DNA from: Shewanella gelidimarina
GTDB lineage: Bacteria; Pseudomonadota; Gammaproteobacteria; Enterobacterales; Shewanellaceae
Direction of reading: 5' to 3'
NCBI RefSeq assembly: GCF_023283945.1
Contig: NZ_JAKIKW010000001.1
Location: 360,807-424,806, forward strand
Length of the DNA stretch: 64,000 nucleotides
Shown: positions 26,886-36,187 of the stretch, in pieces
How positions within the stretch are numbered: position 1 is the stretch's first letter
Layout of the letters: each line of letters starts with the position of its first letter
Notes under the pieces: generated by a model
Told to the model about the DNA's origin: nothing
The model's database searches: none
The model's input: only the letters and a program-made list of their open reading frames with translations
Position numbers and translations under genes: made by a program

Positions 26886-27308
26886 TCAATGTTCACTTTT
26901 ATTTTGTCTTAGGGCTTTGGTTGCCCCTTTCTGTTTTTTACTATCAATGCGGCGACGTTGGCTGCCTTTAGTCGGTTTAGTGGCAATTCGCTTTTTTTGT
27001 ACGACAGCGACACTCGCAACTAAAGTGACAAACTGCTCTAGCGCCGTTTGACGGTTAAAGTCCTGACTGCGACTCTGTTGGCATTTGATAATGATCTTGC
27101 CACTTTTCGTGATGCGATGATCGGCTTTAGAGAGCAAACGTGCTTGGTAGAACTCAGGTAAAGATGAGTTCTTAATATCGAAAATTAGCTGCGCTGCAGT
27201 AGATACTTTATTGAGGTGTTGACCACCCGCACCACTGGAGCGTATAAATTGCCATTCAATTTCGCTGTCTTGAATAGAAACCGCGTTGGATATTTTAATT
27301 AATGCCAA
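26886..27308 (-). CDS. arfB: Alternative ribosome-rescue factor ArfB (YaeJ)
   Basis: This 140-residue peptidyl-tRNA hydrolase rescues stalled ribosomes. The catalytic loop SSGAGGQHLNKV with the GGQ motif is at about 24-35. The C-terminal tail is highly basic (KKRIATKPTKGSQRRRIDSKKQ in outline), as needed to enter the empty mRNA channel. Length matches E. coli ArfB. It is monocistronic. Confidence 0.93.
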   Translation of the reverse strand: MALIKISNAVSIQDSEIEWQFIRSSGAGGQHLNKVSTAAQLIFDIKNSSLPEFYQARLLSKADHRITKSGKIIIKCQQSRSQDFNRQTALEQFVTLVASVAVVQKKRIATKPTKGSQRRRIDSKKQKGATKALRQNKSEH

Positions 27309-27500
27309 GGAATAATGCCTACTCTAAAAGGTTCATTTCAAGCCCAAGTTGATGATGCTAAGCTTGATGAAGGTCAATGTTAACAGACTTTAAGCTAAAA
27401 TAAGGGCTTAAGCCGCTTTTCCTTCAATTTTGATTTGCTATCATCAAGCGCTTATTGATACGACTTTCTAAACTAAAGTGTAGCGTTATGGAGCCTATAT

Positions 27501-27860
27501 ATGCTGTGTAAGATCCCAGATATCGCCAAAGGCGTCATTAGCTTATTTGCCAGTGGTCGATTATCCACTGAAGATTACGCTCAAATATTGCAGCCGATGA
27601 TTGAAAAATACCGAGATAACAATGGCAAAGTGTGTTTATACGTTGAAGCAGATGTCTTGCTTGAAGGTTGGCAGCATGAGTCGTTAGCGGGGAGTGGCAA
27701 GGTGCAATTACCCAATTTCGAGGCCTTGGTACTGGTTGGTGGGCCTGACTGGTTTGGTAATGCCGTTAGGTTGCTAGGGCCTTTTATGCAAGGTGAAGTA
27801 GCGTGGTACCCGTTAGAGCAAAAACAACAAGCGATCGATTGGATTGCTGCGCGTACCTAG
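27501..27860 (+). CDS. SpoIIAA-like (STAS-type) protein
   Basis: This 119-residue soluble protein belongs to the SpoIIAA-like/DUF3478 group: G-VISLFASGRLSTEDYAQILQPMIEKY near the start, then VEADVLLEGWQ and the hydrophobic VLVGGPDWFG strand. These STAS-like folds bind lipids or small ligands; the role here is unknown. It stands alone. Confidence 0.82.
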   Translation: MLCKIPDIAKGVISLFASGRLSTEDYAQILQPMIEKYRDNNGKVCLYVEADVLLEGWQHESLAGSGKVQLPNFEALVLVGGPDWFGNAVRLLGPFMQGEVAWYPLEQKQQAIDWIAART

Positions 27861-27946
27861 CGTTTATATCTGCATAGGTATTGGTATACTAGTCCAAGAA
27901 TAAATACTGGGTAGCACTTGCTCTCAGTCTATAAAAAGGATTAAAG

Positions 27947-28123
27947 ATGTCTCTGTCAAAATTATCAGCAACATGTTTGGCGTTAGTGTTGGCCATGGGT
28001 ATGACTGCCTGTGCGCCTGAAGTGGGTAGTGAAGCTTGGTGCCAGCAGATGAGTGATAAACCGTCTGGGGACTGGAGCACTAATGAAGCTACTGATTATG
28101 CGAAACATTGTGTATTTAAATAA
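27947..28123 (+). CDS. DUF3012 family small lipoprotein
   Basis: This short gene encodes 58 residues: a lipoprotein signal with lipobox MTAC (cysteine at residue 22), then the DUF3012 pattern CAPEVGSEAWCQQM with DKPSGDWS and the final YAKHCVFK. AAGGA lies 6-7 bases before the ATG. DUF3012 lipoproteins are common in Shewanella; function is unknown. The three remaining Cys positions suggest a small disulfide-bonded fold. Confidence 0.85.
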   Translation: MSLSKLSATCLALVLAMGMTACAPEVGSEAWCQQMSDKPSGDWSTNEATDYAKHCVFK

Positions 28124-28154
28124 CGCTATCATTCCGCGGCACTAAAATGCGATG

Positions 28155-28207
28155 AAGTTCACTAAGGGCAATATAAAAAGTTGTGTGAAGTGAACTTTAA
28201 GATATTA
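28155..28207. promoter_or_regulatory. Inverted repeat ahead of the metal-resistance leader gene
   Basis: AAGTTCACT (28155..28163) and AGTGAACTT (28199..28207) form a perfect 9-bp inverted repeat 56-108 bases upstream of the Cys/His-rich protein. It is a candidate operator for a metal-responsive regulator not found in this window. Confidence 0.3.
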
Positions 28208-28262
28208 TGCTAGTCTGATTAGCTGTACCGACATATTATTTATTCTACTTAATAGGTGAAAT

Positions 28263-28703
28263 TTGCGTTTTTTTGCTCCTCAAAATCTCTTAAAGATGAC
28301 AACGATGCTTATCGCCATTGTTCTTCTGCAATTTGCAGGTGGCAATTTGGGCGCGCATCAGTTACATCTGGGCGATCATGAAGAGGAGAGTGAATCTCAC
28401 CCGCACATTCAGTTTACCGCCGATGTAACCACATTCGCGCAATGTATTGATGAATGTACCTGCCCGTTAGATATCGAAAATAATAGCGTGCAAAGCACTA
28501 CTGTCCACGAACATACAGTGAGCAAGACCGAATCAAAAAACTTTGATCTGTGTCTCGACTGCCCTTGCCACGGTGGCCACGTAACGGCTATGTCCTTTGT
28601 TTCTATTGTCCCTTCGGTCCCGGTCGAAGACCTGTTGAAAAGCAGTGACAAGCAGTACTTACCTCCCGTTCAATTGCAAGATTACCGCCCTCCTATCGTT
28701 TGA
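28263..28703 (+). CDS. Cys/His-rich periplasmic protein preceding the metal efflux operon
   Basis: This 146-residue protein has an N-terminal hydrophobic segment (about 12-31) and a mature part rich in His, Cys and acidic residues. Examples are HQLHLGDHEEESESHPH, a CIDECTC cluster near residue 60 and CLDCPCHGGH near 100. These look like metal-binding clusters. The likely start is a TTG after AGGTGA; in-frame ATGs lie 10 and 13 codons later. I do not recognise a family. It sits 337 bases ahead of the RND operon on the same strand and probably binds metal in the periplasm, by inference. Confidence 0.62.
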   Translation: MRFFAPQNLLKMTTMLIAIVLLQFAGGNLGAHQLHLGDHEEESESHPHIQFTADVTTFAQCIDECTCPLDIENNSVQSTTVHEHTVSKTESKNFDLCLDCPCHGGHVTAMSFVSIVPSVPVEDLLKSSDKQYLPPVQLQDYRPPIV

Positions 28704-29040
28704 TCTTTATCAGCAAATAAATACACATACTAGAATTTAGAGCATTTAAATTTAGAGCAAACCGTTTAAGGTTTATGCCTTCAATATCATGCTGTTATTC
28801 GTATTTAATTATGCTGAAAATTTCCTTATATTTAGCGTGAACAGTGCCATGCACTTACCCATCAGCCAATTTATTACTCCACTGTGAGTGCTTTATTTAG
28901 GTGCTGTTCATGCTGACTCTTATAAAGATTTACGTCCAAAGTTAAGCACTTTATTTGGCTTGAGATTTCTGCACTCGTTTTAGCATGAGATACAGATCTT
29001 AGTCGAAAATAGGCCTGCTATTGGATGGATAGGATCCGCG
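28704..29040. promoter_or_regulatory. Gap upstream of the RND metal-efflux operon
   Basis: This 337-bp AT-rich region contains no gene. Two near-direct repeats (TGCTTTATTTAGG at about 28889 and GCACTTTATTTGGC at about 28946) may be regulator sites. No terminator is obvious. AGGAT precedes the next start. Confidence 0.3.
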
Positions 29041-30348
29041 ATGAAAAAAACCATAATCGCCAGTCTGCTGCTAGGGTATCTTGCAAATACAGCAATGAGC
29101 TCACAGGCAATTGCAGCAGAAGCAGACTTAATGAGCGCTATTCCGGTATCACAATTGAGTGTATCGAATAGCAATACTGGCCAGTTCAATGACTGGCTAC
29201 CGCAAGTGATGCAGCGCTTTAACGCATTGCCCGAAATTCAAGCGCAAAGTGCCCGACGTCAACAAGCACAATTGAATATCGCTGCCGCAGACAAGGCCGT
29301 ATATAACCCTGAACTAGGTGTTAGCTATCAAAATGCTACCGACGACACTTACACCTTGGATATCAGTCAAACGATTGATTGGAGTGACAAGCGTGGTGCG
29401 GCAACCCGCATGGCGCAACTAGAAAGTGAGATTTTACTTTCTGACATATCACTTGAACGTAACCAAATGTTGGCCGAACGATTACAAGCTCTTGCGAGCC
29501 AAAGCCAAGCCCGTAAGGCGTTACAGTTTCAACAGCAACAATTCAAACTTGCCAAGGCACAATTAGACATAGCCCGCCAGCGTATGGAACTGGGCGACTT
29601 GTCGAGCGTTGAGTTGCAGCTAATGCAGTTGGAAGTGGCAAGCAATGCCGCTGATTACGCCATTGCAGAGCAAGAATCGATTGCTGCCGACGGCGCGGTT
29701 TTAGGTTTGTTTGGTGAAGTTGAATTACCTTTTTCGGACTTCCTCAATACCTTATCGATAGCTGCTGGTAAGCAGGATGTGTCGCCGGATTTACCCGCTT
29801 TGAAGAGTGCCTATCAACAAGTGTTAGTTGCCAAGGTTGCTGCAAAGCAAGCGAAGGCAGATAACGGTGCCGACCCGACCATTAGCCTTAGCGGTGAACG
29901 CGAAGGCACGGAAAATAAAGTGGGTTTTGGTGTCTCTATCCCACTGCAATTTAGAAATAACTACAGTGAAGCTATCGCTTCCGCTAGCCAAGAAATTGCG
30001 ATTGCGGAGCAGACTTATCTGGCAGCAGAGCGGGTCTTGTTACAACAGCAAAAGCAGTTCTCGCTGAGTATTCCGAGGCTTACCCAGCGTTACCAAGACT
30101 GGCGTGAGCTGGTGATTATCACAGGTTCAAAGGCTGCTACATCCTTAGGTCAACAATGGCGAGCCGGTGATATCAATACCAGTGATTACCTACAAAGCCA
30201 AAGGCAAATTAGTAACAGCTATTTAGCTGGATTAACGCTGGAATCAGCACTGTATGAGAATTGGTTGACATGGATGGGAGCCAGCGGACAGCTGGAGCAC
30301 TATCTAAACAACCAACTTCCACAGACAGCATCCGCGACGGCGAGATAA
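29041..30348 (+). CDS. CzcC-like outer-membrane channel of an RND metal-efflux system
   Basis: This 435-residue TolC-family protein has a signal peptide (about 1-27, AIA-AEA). Long coiled-coil segments rich in Ala, Gln and Glu repeat twice, as expected for the periplasmic alpha-barrel (EIQAQSARRQQAQLNIAAADKAVYNPELGVSYQ is the usual opening of the first repeat). It provides the outer-membrane exit duct for the adaptor and pump that follow within 5-12 bases. Confidence 0.88.
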   Translation: MKKTIIASLLLGYLANTAMSSQAIAAEADLMSAIPVSQLSVSNSNTGQFNDWLPQVMQRFNALPEIQAQSARRQQAQLNIAAADKAVYNPELGVSYQNATDDTYTLDISQTIDWSDKRGAATRMAQLESEILLSDISLERNQMLAERLQALASQSQARKALQFQQQQFKLAKAQLDIARQRMELGDLSSVELQLMQLEVASNAADYAIAEQESIAADGAVLGLFGEVELPFSDFLNTLSIAAGKQDVSPDLPALKSAYQQVLVAKVAAKQAKADNGADPTISLSGEREGTENKVGFGVSIPLQFRNNYSEAIASASQEIAIAEQTYLAAERVLLQQQKQFSLSIPRLTQRYQDWRELVIITGSKAATSLGQQWRAGDINTSDYLQSQRQISNSYLAGLTLESALYENWLTWMGASGQLEHYLNNQLPQTASATAR

Positions 30349-30358
30349 GGCTTTGAAT

Positions 30359-31654
30359 ATGAAAACCAATATTATGAAAAACGATAGCATGAATACGGTA
30401 GCAACTATGAAAAAGACACTAAACGAAAGTAGCAAAAAGGGTGCATTTGGACTTAACGCGATTACCCGCGCAATGAGCTTTGGTTTATTTATGGCATTAA
30501 GTAGCGCCTTTCTTATGCCAATTGTCGCCAATGCAGGCGATGGTCATGATCATGCTGAAGAGGCAATTCCAGCCAAAAATGCTGAAGTAGTAGATGATGG
30601 TCACGGTCATGGTGATGAAGAGGCGACTGAAGCGGCTGAAGAGGAGCATGGACTGGACGCGCTCAAGTTGACGGCTGAGCAACGTTCGCTAGCGGGCATC
30701 GAAGTGGTGCAACTCACAGAGCAGAGTTTTAGTTTAGAGGCGGTCGCGACCGCAACATTAGTGGTTGACCGAGATAGAACCGTTACCATCGCGCCGCAAG
30801 TCGATGTGCGTGTGCAAAAGCGTAATGTCGTCCCAGGCCAAGATGTAAAACAAGGCGATGTATTGCTAACGCTCGGCGGCGTAGCGGTTGCACAGGCGCA
30901 GGCGGATTATATTAATGCTGCAGCTGAGTGGAGCCGAGTTAAGCGCATGAGCAAGAGTGCTGTCAGTGCTAGCCGTCGCCTACAAGCGCAAGTTGATGCT
31001 GAGCTGAAACGTGCGACGCTAGAAGCGATGAAGATGACAGCTGAACAAATTAAAGCGTTAGCGTCGAACCCTGACAGTATCGGCAGCTACCAGCTATTAG
31101 CGCCAATCAACGGGCGAGTGCAGCAAGACATAGCCATGCTAGGACAAGTTATTAGCGCCGGCACTGCTTTGATGCAGCTTACCGATGAATCCCACCTGTG
31201 GGTGGAAGCACAACTGACACCCACTCAGGCAGAGAAAGTAAGCATTGGTAGCAATGCGATTGTGAAAGTAGGCGATAAGAGCCTAACGGCAAAAATTATT
31301 GGTCGCTCTCATGAGCTAGACAGTGTAACCCGTACTGAACAGATTTTAGTGAGCTTTGAAAATACTGGTCATGTGTTGCATGCGGGGCAGTTTGCTGAGC
31401 TATACCTTCCGGATGCAGAGCAAGGTGGCGTTATTTTACCTGATGCAGCGCTAACGCGTGGTGGGGATGGTGATTGGCAAGTATTCATCGAAGATGAAGA
31501 TGGTTTTGAAGCGTTAGAAGTGGAAGTCGTTGAACGTCAACGAGGTATGAACCTAGTGCGCGGCTTAGCTGCTGACAGCAAAGTCGTGGTCTCTGGTGCA
31601 TTCTTCCTATCATCGGAACAAGCCAAATCAGGTTTCGATATTCACGCTCACTAA
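30359..31654 (+). CDS. CzcB-like periplasmic adaptor (membrane fusion protein) with His-rich N-terminus
   Basis: This protein of about 431 residues has an N-terminal membrane anchor or signal (about 36-58) followed by a metal-binding-like stretch with repeated Asp-Gly-His (DGHDHAEE and DDGHGHGDEE). Then come the adaptor hairpin and lipoyl domains (VDVRVQKRNVVPGQDVKQGDVLLTLGG; LLAPINGRVQQDIAMLGQVIS) and beta-barrel (VEAQLTPTQAEKV). The ATG at 30359 is favoured over an upstream TTG by an AAGG at 8-base spacing. It links the inner pump to the CzcC-like channel and may sample periplasmic metal through its His segment. Confidence 0.9.
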   Translation: MKTNIMKNDSMNTVATMKKTLNESSKKGAFGLNAITRAMSFGLFMALSSAFLMPIVANAGDGHDHAEEAIPAKNAEVVDDGHGHGDEEATEAAEEEHGLDALKLTAEQRSLAGIEVVQLTEQSFSLEAVATATLVVDRDRTVTIAPQVDVRVQKRNVVPGQDVKQGDVLLTLGGVAVAQAQADYINAAAEWSRVKRMSKSAVSASRRLQAQVDAELKRATLEAMKMTAEQIKALASNPDSIGSYQLLAPINGRVQQDIAMLGQVISAGTALMQLTDESHLWVEAQLTPTQAEKVSIGSNAIVKVGDKSLTAKIIGRSHELDSVTRTEQILVSFENTGHVLHAGQFAELYLPDAEQGGVILPDAALTRGGDGDWQVFIEDEDGFEALEVEVVERQRGMNLVRGLAADSKVVVSGAFFLSSEQAKSGFDIHAH

Positions 31655-31666
31655 AAGGCAGACACT

Positions 31667-34600
31667 ATGTTACAGAAATTAATAGACGCTGCTATTCGCA
31701 ACCGTCTGATGGTCGTGCTTGCCCTTGTCGGGTCAGTGATTGCCAGCGCAGCTATGCTGCCAAACCTAAATTTAGATGCTTTTCCTGATGTGACTAACGT
31801 TCAGGTTACCGTCAATACCGCCGCTGAAGGCCTTGCGGCCGAAGAGGTCGAGAAGCTGATCAGTTACCCGGTTGAATCGGCGATGTATGCCTTACCGGCA
31901 GTGACTGAAGTGCGTTCTCTTTCTCGTACTGGACTGTCAATTGTGACCGTAGTATTTGCAGAAGGCACGGATATCTACTTTGCTCGTCAACAGGTTTTTG
32001 AGCAGCTACAAGCCGCTAGAGAGATGATCCCTGATGGCGTGGGAGTACCTGAAATTGGGCCTAACAGCTCAGGTTTGGGGCAGATCTATCAGTATATCCT
32101 CCGAGCCGATCCCGGTTCGGGCATTGATGCAGCTGAGCTACGTAGTCTTAATGATTACTTAGTCAAACTGATCATGATGCCAGTGGGTGGCGTGACCGAA
32201 GTATTGTCATTTGGTGGTGAAGTTCGCCAATATCAAGTACAAATCGACCCGAATAAAATGCGCAGCTATGGCTTGTCTATGGCGCAAGTCACTAGTGCAC
32301 TAGAGAGCAACAACCGTAACTCAGGGGGTTGGTTTATGGACCAAGGCCAAGAGCAGCTGGTTGTTCGTGGTTATGGTTTACTGCCTGCAGGTGATGCGGG
32401 GCTAAAAGCGATTAAGCAGATCCCATTAACTGAAGTCGCGGGTACTCCGGTACGAGTGAGTGATATTGCTAATGTAGACTTTGGCAGCGAAATACGTGTG
32501 GGTGCCGTCAGCATGACTCGCCGTGACGAAGCGGGTAATAAGCAAGCTTTAGGCGAAGTCGTTGCCGGCGTAGTACTTAAGCGTATGGGCGCAAATACCA
32601 AAGCGACAATTGACGATATTAGTGCGCGTACCGCATTGGTGGAGCAAGCATTACCCGATGGGGTTTCGTTCGAGGTATTTTACGACCAATCTGAGTTGGT
32701 TAACAAAGCGGTTGAAACGGTACGTGATGCATTGCTAATGGCATTTGTGTTTATCGTAGTGATATTAGCGCTATTTTTAGTCAACATTCGCGCTACCATG
32801 CTAGTACTGCTCTCTATTCCAGTCTCTATTGGTTTGGCATTACTGGTGATGTCTTACTTTGGTATGTCGGCAAACTTAATGTCACTCGGTGGCTTAGCGG
32901 TCGCGATTGGTATGTTGGTCGATGGCTCAGTGGTGATGGTTGAGAATATTTTCAAACACCTTACCCAACCAGACCGACTTCACTTAGCAGATGCGCAAGC
33001 ACGTGCATCGGGTGAGGATGATCCGCACCATGCTGGTGAAGATGGTCTTGAGCAGGATGAGCGTAGCGGTATCGCAATGCGGATCACGCTGGCAGCGAAA
33101 GAGGTGTGTAGCCCAATCTTTTTTGCTACTGCGATTATCATAGTGGTATTTGCGCCTTTGTTCGCCCTTGAAGGAGTGGAAGGTAAGTTATTCCAGCCAA
33201 TGGCAATAAGCATTATCTTGGCGATGATTTCGGCCTTGTTAGTGGCCTTGATTGCAGTGCCCGCATTAGCCGTCTATATGTTCAAACGAGGCATCACACT
33301 CAAAGAAAGCGCAGTGCTTAAACCGATTGAATCTGGCTATCGTAAACTGCTTACTGCAACAATGGCTAGCCCTAAAGTGGTTGTTATTACCGCTGTAGTG
33401 ATGTTTGCAATGAGTATGACTTTACTGCCGCGATTAGGTACTGAGTTTGTGCCAGAGCTGGAAGAGGGCACCATTAACTTACGTGTGACTCTCGCACCCA
33501 CAGCCAGTTTAGGCACATCACTTGATGTGGCACCTAAACTTGAGTCCTTGCTGCTCGACTTTCCTGAAGTGGATTATGCCTTAAGTCGTATTGGTGCACC
33601 TGAGTTAGGGGGTGATCCTGAGCCCGTCAGTAATATTGAAATTTACATCGGCCTCAAGCCAATTGAAGAGTGGGAACATGCTGAAACGCGTTTAGAACTG
33701 CAACGTAAAATGGAAGAGAAACTCAGTATCTTCCCTGGTCTGTTGTTTACTTTCTCACAACCGATTGCGACTCGTGTCGACGAGTTACTTTCTGGCGTAA
33801 AAGCCCAGTTGGCGATTAAGATCTTTGGTCCTGACTTAGATGTATTGTCAGAGCGTGGTCAGGCATTAACCGACTTAGTCGCAAAAATTCCTGGCGCAGT
33901 GGATGTATCACTTGAGCAGGTAAGCGGTGAAGCTCAGTTGGTTGTTCGCCCTAAACGGGACTTATTGGCGCGTTACGGGATAAGCGTTGATGAAGTCATG
34001 GGCCTTGTGAGCCAAGGTATTGGTGGCGTAAGTGCTGGACAGATCATTGATGGTAATGCACGTTACGATATTAACGTACGTTTAGCGCCTGACTACCGTA
34101 GTACGCCTGATGCATTGAAAGATCTATTGCTCAGTGGCGTGAGTGGTGCAACCGTACGTCTGGGTGAAGTCGCTGATGTGGTTATTGAGATGGCGCCACC
34201 GAATATCCGTCGTGATGATGTACAGCGCCGCGTAGTGGTGCAAGCTAACGTTGCGGGTCGTGACATGGGTTCAGTGGTTAAAGATATCTACGCGATTGTA
34301 CCGCAAGCTGAATTGCCACCTGGATACACAGTGGTCGTGGGTGGGCAGTATGAAAACCAGCAACGGGCTCAGAAAAAGCTCATGTTGGTGGTCCCTATCT
34401 CGATAGGACTCATTGCACTACTACTTTACTTCTCGTTTGGTTCAATTAAGCAAGTCGCCTTGATTATGGCCAATGTACCGTTAGCATTGATTGGTGGTGT
34501 TGTGGCCTTGTACGTCAGTGGCACTTACCTTTCAGTACCGAGTTCAATAGGCTTTATTACGCTGTTCGGGGTCGCGGTATTAAACGGGGTGGTGTTAGTT

Positions 34601-34930
34601 GATTCGATTAATCAACGTCGAGCCAGTGTCAAATCAGAGTCGAATGAATCGCTTTATGATGCGGTTTATGAAGGCACAGTGGGTCGTTTACGTCCGGTAT
34701 TGATGACGGCATTGACCTCAGCGCTAGGCCTTATCCCTATTTTAATCTCATCGGGTGTCGGCAGCGAAATTCAGCAGCCACTAGCCATAGTGATTATTGG
34801 TGGTCTGTTTAGCTCTACGGCATTGACGCTACTTGTACTTCCAACGCTTTATCGCTGGTTATATCAAGACCGAAAAAATGGCCGTAATGGTGTAGCTAAA
34901 GATTTTGAAGAATTGGATGCAAGTTCATAG
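31667..34930 (+). CDS. CzcA-family heavy-metal RND efflux pump
   Basis: This 1087-residue inner-membrane RND transporter has twelve helices with two large periplasmic loops. The opening NLDAFPDVTNVQVTVNT is typical of the heavy-metal branch. The proton-relay helix reads AIGMLVDGSVVMVENIF at about 412-428. It keeps the DG and E residues but starts with AIG rather than the DFG of classical Zn/Co/Cd CzcA, so the ion is not certain. A cytoplasmic loop at about 435-470 is His/Asp/Glu-rich (DDPHHAGEDG). It exports metal ions using the proton gradient with the two preceding gene products. A hairpin follows it. Confidence 0.92.
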   Translation: MLQKLIDAAIRNRLMVVLALVGSVIASAAMLPNLNLDAFPDVTNVQVTVNTAAEGLAAEEVEKLISYPVESAMYALPAVTEVRSLSRTGLSIVTVVFAEGTDIYFARQQVFEQLQAAREMIPDGVGVPEIGPNSSGLGQIYQYILRADPGSGIDAAELRSLNDYLVKLIMMPVGGVTEVLSFGGEVRQYQVQIDPNKMRSYGLSMAQVTSALESNNRNSGGWFMDQGQEQLVVRGYGLLPAGDAGLKAIKQIPLTEVAGTPVRVSDIANVDFGSEIRVGAVSMTRRDEAGNKQALGEVVAGVVLKRMGANTKATIDDISARTALVEQALPDGVSFEVFYDQSELVNKAVETVRDALLMAFVFIVVILALFLVNIRATMLVLLSIPVSIGLALLVMSYFGMSANLMSLGGLAVAIGMLVDGSVVMVENIFKHLTQPDRLHLADAQARASGEDDPHHAGEDGLEQDERSGIAMRITLAAKEVCSPIFFATAIIIVVFAPLFALEGVEGKLFQPMAISIILAMISALLVALIAVPALAVYMFKRGITLKESAVLKPIESGYRKLLTATMASPKVVVITAVVMFAMSMTLLPRLGTEFVPELEEGTINLRVTLAPTASLGTSLDVAPKLESLLLDFPEVDYALSRIGAPELGGDPEPVSNIEIYIGLKPIEEWEHAETRLELQRKMEEKLSIFPGLLFTFSQPIATRVDELLSGVKAQLAIKIFGPDLDVLSERGQALTDLVAKIPGAVDVSLEQVSGEAQLVVRPKRDLLARYGISVDEVMGLVSQGIGGVSAGQIIDGNARYDINVRLAPDYRSTPDALKDLLLSGVSGATVRLGEVADVVIEMAPPNIRRDDVQRRVVVQANVAGRDMGSVVKDIYAIVPQAELPPGYTVVVGGQYENQQRAQKKLMLVVPISIGLIALLLYFSFGSIKQVALIMANVPLALIGGVVALYVSGTYLSVPSSIGFITLFGVAVLNGVVLVDSINQRRASVKSESNESLYDAVYEGTVGRLRPVLMTALTSALGLIPILISSGVGSEIQQPLAIVIIGGLFSSTALTLLVLPTLYRWLYQDRKNGRNGVAKDFEELDASS

Positions 34931-35014
34931 TATTCATCGTCGATGCAGATAACACGCCTGTCTAGTGACTCATAGGGAGGTGAATAGTTTTGCTTTAACA
35001 AGGATGGTTAAAGG

Positions 35015-35072
35015 AGGTTGAGGTAAGGTCGCGTTGCATTAGTCTGCGGACGCGTTCTCCTCAACCTGTTTT
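35015..35072 (+). terminator. Terminator-like structure after the RND operon
   Basis: AGGTTGAGG (35015..35023) pairs with CCTCAACCT (35059..35067), enclosing a second stem CGCGT/ACGCG, and GTTTT follows. It lies 85 bases after the pump gene and before the diffusion facilitator. Confidence 0.55.
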
Positions 35073-35305
35073 GTGACGGTCTACTAGGCTTTATTCAAGT
35101 TAATAGTCATTAAGCAGCGGTTCTAGATAGAGAGTACTGGAGATCATTACTCTCTATTATCCCGCTGGTTTGCCTAACCTGCTTAATGCTATTGAGTCGA
35201 AATTCTAGTATAGATTTTGGAAGTATAAAGCTAGTTTATTTAGTTCGCGGAGCCGGAATGCTCCGCATTTTTAGAAAGCCAATCAGGCTATCTAAGGAGT
35301 CGTAT

Positions 35306-36187
35306 ATGGCACACGCCCATCCGCATGACTTTGAAAAAAACAGTAAAAAGCTCTATGTCGCCATTATTATCAACATCATACTGACAGCATTTCAGGTGGT
35401 CGGTGGCATTATGGCTGGCAGCCTTTCATTACTCGCTGACGCACTCCATAATTTTAGTGATGCTGGCGCCATTATCATTGCGGTTATCGCGCGTAAAATC
35501 GGTAATAAACCAGCCAATAATAAAATGTCATTTGGTTATAAACGAGCAGAAATCATAGGCACATTGATAAATAGTGTGTCTTTGATTGCCGTTGGTTTGT
35601 ATTTGATTGTGGAGTCATTTGAGCGCTATTTCAATCCGCAACCTGTCGACGGTTGGATAGTGTTCGTGGTGGCTGGCATAGCCCTCATTATCGATATAGC
35701 CACCGCGCTGTTGACGTACTCCTCTGGTGCAAAAGACAACCTGAATATTCGGGCAGCGTTTATTCATAACGTGTCTGATGCCATGGCATCAGTGGCGGTG
35801 ATTATTGCCGGTGTATTGATTATTTATTTCCAATGGTATGTTGTCGACCTTATTACCACCGCCATTATTTCTGTCTATGTTATCTATCACGGTATTATTC
35901 TATTACGTAAGTCGATACTTATTTTGATGGAAGCTGCACCGGAAGATATTGATATTGAAGAGGTAAAACAAGCGATTACTCGGTTGGACTGCATCACCCG
36001 TGTGGAGCATGTGCATATCTGGGAAATAGCAGATAAACGTTACATGTTTACTGCTGATATTGTGGTGAATGAAGTCGGTGAAAAGGTGCAGCAAGCTCTT
36101 GCTTCAGATGCCATTAAACAAGTTAAAACACTATTGAAATCAAAGTTTGAGATTGAGCATTCAACCATTGAACGACACTTTCCATAA
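35306..36187 (+). CDS. Cation diffusion facilitator (ZitB/CzcD-like)
   Basis: This 293-residue CDF transporter has six helices. Helix 2 carries the metal-site LLADALHNFSDAGA (the H/D-xxx-D pattern of Zn transporters) and helix 5 carries FIHNVSDAMAS. The N-terminus starts MAHAHPHDF, a His-rich opening. The cytoplasmic C-terminal domain (about 210-293) has the HVHIWE metal-binding pattern. It exports Zn or similar divalent metal to the periplasm, where the RND system can remove it. AAGGAG before the ATG at 35306 makes this start clear, although the frame is open further upstream. It is downstream of a probable terminator, so it likely has its own promoter. Confidence 0.93.
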   Translation: MAHAHPHDFEKNSKKLYVAIIINIILTAFQVVGGIMAGSLSLLADALHNFSDAGAIIIAVIARKIGNKPANNKMSFGYKRAEIIGTLINSVSLIAVGLYLIVESFERYFNPQPVDGWIVFVVAGIALIIDIATALLTYSSGAKDNLNIRAAFIHNVSDAMASVAVIIAGVLIIYFQWYVVDLITTAIISVYVIYHGIILLRKSILILMEAAPEDIDIEEVKQAITRLDCITRVEHVHIWEIADKRYMFTADIVVNEVGEKVQQALASDAIKQVKTLLKSKFEIEHSTIERHFP

